From assembly GCA_016213865.1 (NCBI GenBank), contig JACQZL010000162.1, positions 1 through 7,469 of the forward strand: a stretch of 7,469 bases of DNA, in the 5' to 3' direction. Both the position numbers and the translations under genes were made by a program. Position 1 is the first letter of the stretch; each line of letters begins with the position of its first letter. This stretch comes from Candidatus Rifleibacteriota bacterium. GTDB lineage: Bacteria > UBP17 > UBA6191 > JACPRK01. Below the pieces are notes generated by a model. It was not told where the DNA came from, made no database searches, and was given only the letters and a program-made list of their open reading frames with translations. Positions 1 through 4,994 of the stretch are shown here, one piece after another.

Positions 1-783
1 CCCGGCGGCAGCGTCGTCGGAGGCATCAACTATCCCGGCACGATTCCAGCCGGCACGATTCCAGGCTCGGTCGGGACGGTCCCGGGCTACAACGTCCCGG
101 GCGGCAACGCCGGCTACGGCATCCCGGGGACGCAGACCGGCCAGCTCTACAACCCGTACGATGATCCGCGCTATTCGCGGCAGTACGGCAACCGCTACTT
201 CAACAACACCTATCTGAACGCCGGCCTCTCCCCGGCCATCGTCCCCGCCCTCATGGGAGCCGTTGTCGGCGCGGTCTTGGGCGCCCACTTCGGGTTCAAG
301 GGGATCGTCTTGGGCGGCATCGCCGGCTTCCTCATCGGCAACGCCGTCTGGCAGCACTTCACCGGCTATTCGGTCTTCGATGCTCTGTTCTACGGCTCGT
401 ACTACAACCCCTACGGTTACGGCAATAGCCAGTATGGTTACGGCGGCACCCAATACGGCTACGGCAGCCCCTACGGCTACAACAACGGCTACGGGTACGG
501 ATACGGCTATGGCTACGGCTATCCGGGCACGCAGACGGCTGGCCAGCAGGTCTTCGGTGGCCCGCTAACCATCAACGGCGGCCTCCTCAAGGCGCCCGCG
601 GCCCCCTCGACCGACCTGGAGACCCTTCGCAAGGCGTACTTCGACGCCGTGACGGCCTACCAGAACGCCCTCAAGGACAAGAAGGATGGCGCGGCCGAGC
701 GGACAGCGATGGAAGCTGCTCGCGAAGCCTATCAGAAGGCCCTGGCCGCTGCCTCCAGCGTTCCGGCCCCTGCCTCGAAGTAA
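1..783 (+). CDS. Gly/Tyr-rich glycine-zipper protein, 5' partial
   Basis: The reading frame is open from base 1, so the gene starts left of the window; 260 residues and the TAA stop are visible. The ATG at 253 is internal: the Gly/Pro/Tyr/Asn-rich stretch before it continues the same composition and pairs with the region after the zipper. Visible order: a low-complexity PG-rich segment (residues 1-60), a glycine zipper with GxxxG spacing (about 85-114) that could form a membrane hairpin, a Tyr-Gly repeat tract (nt 400-525), and a charged, probably helical C-terminal domain (about 204-254) starting LETLRKAYFDAV. The zipper, the HFG motif and the C-terminal helix recur in the opposite-strand gene at 1491-2474, so the two are paralogs. 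Glycine-zipper proteins are usually membrane or outer-membrane associated. Any pore, matrix or adhesive role here is a guess. Confidence 0.85.
   Translation, partial: PGGSVVGGINYPGTIPAGTIPGSVGTVPGYNVPGGNAGYGIPGTQTGQLYNPYDDPRYSRQYGNRYFNNTYLNAGLSPAIVPALMGAVVGAVLGAHFGFKGIVLGGIAGFLIGNAVWQHFTGYSVFDALFYGSYYNPYGYGNSQYGYGGTQYGYGSPYGYNNGYGYGYGYGYGYPGTQTAGQQVFGGPLTINGGLLKAPAAPSTDLETLRKAYFDAVTAYQNALKDKKDGAAERTAMEAAREAYQKALAAASSVPAPASK
35..64 (+). repeat. 15-bp perfect tandem duplication inside the glycine-zipper gene
   Basis: The unit CCGGCACGATTCCAG occurs twice back to back (35-49 and 50-64). It is in frame and encodes a repeated Gly-Thr-Ile-Pro motif in the PG-rich N-terminal part of the protein. 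Being a multiple of three, it can change copy number without breaking the frame. Confidence 0.9.
400..525 (+). repeat. Tyr-Gly low-complexity coding repeat
   Basis: An imperfect TAC/TAT-GGC/GGT/GGG repeat encodes about 42 residues dominated by Tyr and Gly, ending in an uninterrupted run of YG dipeptides. It lies directly after the glycine-zipper segment. Similar YG-rich tracts occur in structural or self-associating extracellular proteins, but that role is not shown here. Confidence 0.85.
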
Positions 784-812
784 GCCGCTCGCTCCTGATC
801 TGCTCTCCCTCT

Positions 813-847
813 CTCCCGCCGGTGGGACTGCCCGCCGGCGGGGGTTT
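813..847 (+). terminator. Hairpin terminator after the glycine-zipper gene
   Basis: CCCGCCGG (815-822) pairs perfectly with CCGGCGGG (835-842) across a 12-nt loop. The stem can extend two more pairs outward (one G-U), followed by a short TTT at 845-847. It starts about 30 nt after the TAA at 781-783. The T tract is weak, so termination may be only partial. Confidence 0.6.
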
Positions 848-988
848 CCATTTCTCGGCCCAACCCGCGGCGGCGCCTCTGCGGTTCGAGGCGCTCACCC
901 GGCAGGTGGGTGGTTCCGGTTGCTTCCCAATTCCCGGTTCCCTGTCACGTCTGCAAGTACTCCGAATCTCAGGAGCGCCCGGATCATG

Positions 989-1017
989 TTGACGCATCCG
1001 GGGGCGGATGCTACACT
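989..1017 (+). promoter_or_regulatory. Sigma-70-type promoter of the zinc-ribbon gene
   Basis: A -35 box TTGACG (989-994) and a -10 box TACACT (1012-1017) are separated by exactly 17 nt. The predicted transcript start is near 1024, only about 4 nt before the ATG at 1028. The match is as good as the promoter of the facing gene (TTGACG, 17 nt, TATACT), which supports it being real. Confidence 0.7.
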
Positions 1018-1027
1018 CCCGTTTCCC

Positions 1028-1486
1028 ATGCCTGCGACCAGGTCTCGATACTCGGCCCCCGAGCGACGGGGAAGCCGTGTCAACTGTCCCGCCCTGAAGC
1101 GCTGGATCAGCGAGCGAGACTGCGAGGTCCGCCGCACAGCCAGCTACTGTATTTCGTGCAACGGCTGTCCGCTCAAGGACGCCGGATGCGCCAGTTGCGG
1201 CAAGGCCTTCGCGCCCAAGTCGCCGTTCCAGGTCTACTGCTGCCTGCGCTGCAAGCGCGATGCTACCAACCGCAAACGGCTTGCGATGCGTCGCCAGTGG
1301 CGGCAGCAGGGTATCTGCATCTACTGCGGCAAGAACTCCGTCCAGGCCGGCCGCTCGCAACTGGGGTGCCAGGCCTGCCTGGACATGCACAGCACTGCCC
1401 GCAAGAGCCGCACGTCGACGAAAGCACCGGAAAAGAAAAGACCTCCACGGGCTCAGGCCGGCGTGGAGGCCTCTTCTCTAAGCTGA
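1028..1486 (+). CDS. Small cysteine-rich protein with two zinc-ribbon-like modules
   Basis: The product is 152 residues, basic, with 14 cysteines. An N-terminal cluster has Cys at 20, 32, 41, 44 and 47. The first ribbon is C54-x2-C57 followed by C71/C72 and C75, of the CxxCGKxF...QxYC..C type. The second is C97-x2-C100-x13-C114-x2-C117, of the CxxCGK...C..CL type. The C-terminal tail is Lys/Arg/Ser/Thr/Pro-rich. Such paired ribbons are known in small nucleic-acid-binding or nuclease-associated proteins; a DNA/RNA-binding role is inferred. I chose ATG 1028 because the promoter places the transcript start near 1024 and codon bias becomes gene-like after it. The alternative is ATG 986 (166 aa) with AGGAG at 971-975, but that start lies upstream of the predicted transcript start. 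The frame is open back to 686, where composition looks non-coding. The stop is 4 nt from that of the converging gene. Confidence 0.75.
   Translation: MPATRSRYSAPERRGSRVNCPALKRWISERDCEVRRTASYCISCNGCPLKDAGCASCGKAFAPKSPFQVYCCLRCKRDATNRKRLAMRRQWRQQGICIYCGKNSVQAGRSQLGCQACLDMHSTARKSRTSTKAPEKKRPPRAQAGVEASSLS
1430..1481. terminator. Bidirectional hairpin terminator between converging genes
   Basis: CCTCCACG (1442-1449) pairs perfectly with CGTGGAGG (1462-1469) around a 12-nt loop. On the minus strand the stem is followed by a strong pyrimidine/T tract (complement of the A-rich 1430-1441), ideal for ending the glycine-zipper transcript whose stop is at 1491. On the plus strand it is followed by CCTCTTCTCT, a weaker tail. 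The hairpin lies inside the last codons of the zinc-ribbon gene, whose stop is at 1484-1486. Confidence 0.75.
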
Positions 1487-1490
1487 CCCC

Positions 1491-2474
1491 TCACGGGTTC
1501 TTCGGACCCTTTTGTGAGAAGTAAGCATCACGAGCCGCTTCAAAGGCTTGTCGGGCTTGCTGTTTCTGCTGGACCGTACCGGACTTCAGAACGCCTTCGT
1601 AGTTGGACGTCGCCTTGAAGAAGTTGGTCCGAAGGACTCCCAGGTTGCCCGCCGGCGCGACGGCCGAACCGGCGTAGGGGTAGTACCCTTCCTGGACCGA
1701 GCCCACGGGCGGATAGCCGGTCGTCCCGCCGTAGTAGCCCGTCTGAGGATACGTGTTGGGCGACTGGAACGGCGTGGGGAGCGTGCGGAACGAGTCCCAG
1801 GGGTAGTTGCCGCCGGCGTAGTAGTTGTCGTAGTAGTTGCCGGGGAAAAGCACGCGGGCGAAGACCTGGCCCACGAGGAAGCCGGCGACTCCGCCGACGA
1901 CCAGCCCGAGGGTGCCCCCGACACTGGAGCCGACCAAGGCGCCGAAGACGGCCCCCGCGATGCCAGGCAGGATGCCCAGGTTGGAGCGCTGCTGGCCATA
2001 CTGAGCGTAGTAGTCGGTGTAGTACTGATCCAGCCGATTGTTGTAGTTGTCGTAGTAGTTGCCGTACGCCGGCTGGCCGATCTGCTGGCCGACGAAGCGT
2101 CCGACGAAGCCACCGACTGCGGCGCCGGCGAGGGTGCCGATCATGCCGAAGTGGCTTCCCAGCAGACCCCCGAAGGCCGCCCCGATGACGGTCGGAAGGA
2201 TGCTGGTCTGCCCGCCGTGGCCGTACTGAGCACCGGTCGGGTAGTAGCCATACGGGTAGTTGCGGGGATCGTTCGGGTTGACGGCGGGCACGCCGCCCCC
2301 CGTTACGGAAGCCTGGCTACCTCCGGTGACGGTCGGATTGGTGCCAGGCTGAGTGTCCGTCACCTGGCCGTTCGGGGTCGGGATCTCTGCCGCCATCAGG
2401 GAGACCGGCAGCAGGCTCAACGTGAACACGAACATCAGGGACCAGGCCGTGGCCCGGTGGATCCTTCGCATCAT
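1491..2474 (-). CDS. Exported protein with two glycine zippers
   Basis: The product is 327 residues. Its start is ATG 2474 (a second ATG follows at once at 2471), set by GAAGGAG 8 nt upstream and a promoter at 2535-2563; the frame stays open upstream to 2654, but that part precedes the promoter. Order: Sec signal peptide (1 to about 28/29, hydrophobic core WSLMFVFTLSLLPVSLM, then AAE), a Thr/Gly/Asn/Pro linker, glycine zipper 1 (about 96-134, GAAFGGLLGSHFG), a Tyr/Asn/Gln-rich stretch (138-165), glycine zipper 2 (about 168-207), a second Tyr/Gly/Pro-rich stretch, and a charged C-terminal helix (about 278-320) with FFKATSNYEG and FEAARDAYF. The zipper and the C-terminal helix match the gene at 1-783, so this is a duplicated family. 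Likely an envelope-associated or membrane-inserting exported protein; function unknown. Confidence 0.88.
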   Translation of the reverse strand: MMRRIHRATAWSLMFVFTLSLLPVSLMAAEIPTPNGQVTDTQPGTNPTVTGGSQASVTGGGVPAVNPNDPRNYPYGYYPTGAQYGHGGQTSILPTVIGAAFGGLLGSHFGMIGTLAGAAVGGFVGRFVGQQIGQPAYGNYYDNYNNRLDQYYTDYYAQYGQQRSNLGILPGIAGAVFGALVGSSVGGTLGLVVGGVAGFLVGQVFARVLFPGNYYDNYYAGGNYPWDSFRTLPTPFQSPNTYPQTGYYGGTTGYPPVGSVQEGYYPYAGSAVAPAGNLGVLRTNFFKATSNYEGVLKSGTVQQKQQARQAFEAARDAYFSQKGPKNP

Positions 2475-2482
2475 GGCAGTCG

Positions 2483-2489
2483 CTCCTTC
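2483..2489 (-). promoter_or_regulatory. Shine-Dalgarno deciding the start of the two-zipper gene
   Basis: On the minus strand GAAGGAG lies 8 nt before the ATG at 2474. It fixes the N-terminus directly before the signal peptide and rules out the longer frame reaching 2654. Confidence 0.85.
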
Positions 2490-2534
2490 ACATGCCGAGA
2501 CGGTTTCTGGCCGTCCCGCTTCGAATTCGGCATG

Positions 2535-2563
2535 AGTATAGGAACGGTCCGGGGCTTCGTCAA
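2535..2563 (-). promoter_or_regulatory. Sigma-70-type promoter of the two-zipper gene
   Basis: On the minus strand a -35 box TTGACG (2563-2558) is followed after 17 nt by a -10 box TATACT (2540-2535). The predicted transcript start is near 2528, giving a leader of about 54 nt that carries the Shine-Dalgarno. This is the strongest promoter in the window. Confidence 0.8.
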
Positions 2564-2650
2564 TCCGTGTTCTCAGGGGCTTGGGGCTTGGGTCGCGCTC
2601 AGCGCGTACCGAAGTCCCGACGGCCGAGAGCCGAGGAGAGAGGCTCCGCC

Positions 2651-3660
2651 TCACTCGCCGTAGAAGTCGAGCAGCTTGCTGGACCGGCTCGGGTGCCGCA
2701 ACTGCGACAGGGCCTTCGCCTCGATCTGGCGGATGCGCTCGCGGGAGAGGTTGAACCGCAGGCCGATCTCCTCGAGCGTGCTTTCCCGGCCGTTGATGAG
2801 GCCGAAACGGTACTTGATGACCATCTGCTCCTTGAACTTGAGCGTCTTGAGCACCTGCTCGAGCTGCTCGCGCAGGAGCTTGTGCTTGATGATCTCTTCC
2901 GGTCGCGGAACGCGGCGGTTCTCGACGAAATACTCGAGCTGGTTGGTGCCGTCTTCGTTGAGCGGCTTATACTCGAGGCTGATGGTGTCCTTGTTCAGAC
3001 CCATGACGTACTGGATCTTGGACTTGGGCATCTCCATCGTCTCGGAGAGCTCGGAGAAGGTCGGGCGCTGCCCCGTGCGAGTTGCCAGGTTGCGGCTGAC
3101 GCGCTTGATCTTGGCGATCGTCTCGACGACGTGGACGGGCAGGCGGATGTTCCGGGCCTGGTTGGCGATGGCGCGGATGATGGACTGCTTGATCCACCAA
3201 GAGGCGTAGGTGGTGAACCGGAACCCCTTGAAGGGGTCGTACTTCTCTATCGCCCGGATCAGGCCCTTGTTGCCCTCCTGGACCAGGTCGAGCAGCGGGA
3301 TGCCGCGCGGCGCAGGTTGCGCTTGATCAGCTCGTCGAAGGCCACCCGGTCGTTCTTGAGGACCCGCTTGGCCAAGGCCAGCTCTTCCTCGCGGCTGAGG
3401 AGATCGTGACGGCTGACCTCCTTGAGGTACGAGGTCGTGATGTCGGGGTCGACCGCCTTGGAGAAGGGGTGCGGCTTGGAACCGGCAACCCCCGCGGGCC
3501 GGGCGGGCTGAGGGCCGGGTTTGCGGAGCGCCTTGAGGAATGGGATGCGGTCTCCCACGGGCACGTCATGGGCCAGAGCCTGCTGCGCCTTTCGCAGGAT
3601 CTTCTGGTGCGTCTTGCGACGCGCCTCGTGTTTGTCCGTCTTGGTGACTTTACGACTCAT
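2651..3660 (-). pseudogene. Sigma-70 family RNA polymerase sigma factor (RpoD/SigA type), frameshifted
   Basis: Sigma factors direct RNA polymerase to promoters. The 5' frame starts at ATG 3660 and encodes a basic Lys/Arg-rich N-terminus without a recognisable region 1.1, then region 1.2 (about residues 71-117: [32 protein letters not shown]). After R117 (codon 3312-3310) the frame fails: two extra bases (3309-3308) lead to [13 protein letters not shown], which resumes at 3307 in another frame. Compared with E. coli RpoD, where 11 residues (LVISIAKKYTN) separate NLR from RG, about 31 nt are missing, removing the core of region 2.1. The rest is intact to TGA 2651: regions 2.2-2.4 ([21 protein letters not shown]), region 3 ([18 protein letters not shown]), and region 4 ([32 protein letters not shown]). 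The repaired protein would be about 346 aa. Unrepaired translation stops at 3259-3261. AAAGGAG lies 14 nt upstream of the ATG (3675-3681) and a weaker AGGT 5 nt upstream. The intactness of the rest suggests either very recent inactivation or an assembly/sequencing deletion. Confidence 0.88.
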
Positions 3661-3913
3661 CGGTTACCTGGCTGCTCCTTTACCGGAACCCCGGCCCTGT
3701 TCGGGCATCCCTGTCGGGGCCCCTCCCACATCACTATTTTCGCAATGCCTTCTTCCTGGGGAGCTGGCGGGCCTGGTCCTGCGCCGGCCATAGCTTCCGG
3801 GGTCTCTCTGCCCCTCCGGCGACTTGGGAAAGTCTCCCCGTCATGGACCTTCCCGAGCTGCTACTACCTTAATACGAAAAACAGGGGCTGGAAAGATCGG
3901 CTTTTTTCGTTGA
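3661..3913. other. Divergent intergenic region between sigma factor and cytochrome remnant
   Basis: No convincing gene lies here. On the minus strand it holds the ribosome-binding sequence and presumably the promoter of the sigma-factor gene, but I see no good -35/-10 pair. It is less G+C-rich near the right end, with an A/T run at 3871-3880 and six T at 3902-3907. A TTGACA at 3910-3915 faces the cytochrome fragment, but the best -10 (TACTCT, 3935-3940) is 19 nt away and inside that fragment's coding sequence. The expected N-terminal coding part of the cytochrome is absent in all three plus-strand frames. Confidence 0.5.
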
Positions 3914-4708
3914 CAGATCCGCCAGTCCGAGAGCTACTCTGTTGGACAGTGCCTGCCCTGTCATGTTCCCGTGACCAGCCAGGAGACTCCTCTGACGACC
4001 CGCACCTGGCGGCAGGACAGCGGCATCGATTGCACCTCGTGCCATGTCCTGCGCAACGCGGCGCGCGGTCCGCACGAGCTCGACGGCGCCCACCGCACCG
4101 TCCAGGACGTGCGCTTCTCCGATCGCCGGGCCTGCCAGCAGTGCCACGCCAGCACCGTCCGCGAGCAGCTCGAGGGGCCCTCCACCAAGCTGCGCGACCG
4201 AACGTGCCAGCAGTGCCACATGCCCAAGCTCCCCCGGCACCTTGCCGTCGGGCTCTACCAGGTCCTCCGCAAACGCAAGAAGAGCACCGACCACAGCTTC
4301 GACCTCGCTGCCCTCCTGCGGTCGGCGGCAACACTCGACTGGAAGTACGACGACAGTCACCGCCTGCTCTCGGTCGTGGTACGCAACGTCGGCTCTCCCC
4401 ACTTCTTGCCGACGGGCAAGCACGGGGCCCCGGTCGTCCGGCTGGTCGTCTACCTGGAGAGCGACGAACGCGGCAAGGTCCCCGTCAAGCGCACGATGGA
4501 GTTCTGTAACAAGAACGGCACCGCCATCGGGCCCGCCGGGACCGGCACCTTCGAGCTTCCCTTGGCCAGCATCGTCCCGGCCCGCTACTCCGTTCATGCC
4601 CGGTTGCTCTTCCTGGCCAACGAGGACTCCCTCGAAGCCGAGGCCCCGGTCATGGCCCAGGCCGACTTCGCCGTCGACTACGTGCCGCCCGCCCCTGCGG
4701 AGGAGTGA
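3914..4708 (+). CDS. Multiheme cytochrome c (c554-like), 5'-truncated
   Basis: The frame is open from just after the TGA at 3911-3913. It has four CxxCH heme motifs: CLPCH (nt 3950-3964), CTSCH (4031-4045), CQQCH (4133-4147) and CQQCH, followed by MP (4205-4219). The spacing and the contexts CHVPV, GIDCTSCHV and CQQCHMP resemble periplasmic c554-type electron-transfer cytochromes. A C-terminal beta-rich domain follows, with VRNVGSPHFLPTG at about nt 4382-4420. The only usual start codon before the second heme is GTG 3971 (245 aa). Starting there drops the first heme, and there is no signal peptide or clear Shine-Dalgarno, although c-type heme attachment needs export. No ATG, GTG or TTG lies in frame between the TGA and 3971. 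I therefore read this as a gene that lost its 5' end through truncation or misassembly; the downstream frame is well preserved. The partner phosphoesterase gene follows on the same strand after 286 bp. Confidence 0.75.
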   Translation, partial: QIRQSESYSVGQCLPCHVPVTSQETPLTTRTWRQDSGIDCTSCHVLRNAARGPHELDGAHRTVQDVRFSDRRACQQCHASTVREQLEGPSTKLRDRTCQQCHMPKLPRHLAVGLYQVLRKRKKSTDHSFDLAALLRSAATLDWKYDDSHRLLSVVVRNVGSPHFLPTGKHGAPVVRLVVYLESDERGKVPVKRTMEFCNKNGTAIGPAGTGTFELPLASIVPARYSVHARLLFLANEDSLEAEAPVMAQADFAVDYVPPAPAEE

Positions 4709-4746
4709 CGCCTCCCCGGGGGCGACGACGGGTCATGGGGAAGAGG

Positions 4747-4858
4747 AACCACCAAGACCCCAAGACACGAAGGACTGCGCGAAGAAAAGCCTGATCGAAG
4801 GAGGCCCTTTGTGCCGCTCTTCGCGTCCTCCGTGCCTTCGTGTTTGGTCTCCTCGTGC
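4747..4858. repeat. Imperfect palindromic intergenic repeat (CCAAGACACGAAGG type)
   Basis: The left arm (about 4747-4789), with CCCCAAGACACGAAGG, is mirrored by the right arm (about 4815-4858), with CCTTCGTGTTTGG. Inner parts also match imperfectly: GCGCGAAGAA against CTCTTCGCGT. The arms enclose a spacer of about 25 nt. Intergenic palindromes built from tandem CACCAAGACAC-like units are scattered in many bacterial genomes, especially environmental ones. Here it fills the gap between the cytochrome and the phosphoesterase and could fold into a long transcript hairpin. It carries no gene. Confidence 0.65.
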
Positions 4859-4994
4859 CTTCCCGGTGATGAGGCTTGCCATCTGTCTGCATCGCTTCCC
4901 CTTCTTCTCCCCGGGTGCGCGGAGAACCGTCGAAGTGGTATCTTTGGCGAGCACCGAGGTTCCGGTCACGTCGTACTCGCCCGGGGTGTTTTCG

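Noticed and set aside
671..1390. Minus-strand open frame opposite the zinc-ribbon gene
   Set aside because: It is Arg/Pro/Ala-rich shadow sequence, while the plus strand carries spaced cysteine motifs.
2594..2606. CGCGCTCAGCGCG hairpin upstream of the two-zipper promoter and downstream of the sigma-factor stop
   Set aside because: The stem is short with a minimal loop and there is no T tract on either strand, so I cannot call it a terminator.
1548..2663. Plus-strand open frame of 371 codons with Val-rich runs
   Set aside because: It mirrors the Tyr/Asn-rich codons of the two-zipper gene, which has a promoter, Shine-Dalgarno and signal peptide.
3910..3940. TTGACA ... TACTCT as promoter for the cytochrome
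   Set aside because: The spacing is 19 nt and the -10 lies inside sequence that encodes part of the cytochrome before its first heme motif, so the match is probably chance.
3406..4509. Plus-strand open frame spanning sigma factor, intergenic region and cytochrome
   Set aside because: It overlaps two clearly homologous genes in wrong frames and shows no domain.
4044..4994. Plus-strand open frame continuous with the phosphoesterase, suggesting a much longer protein
   Set aside because: It reads the cytochrome gene out of frame as Ser/Arg/Pro-rich sequence and passes through the intergenic palindrome; a signal peptide marks the true start at 4995.
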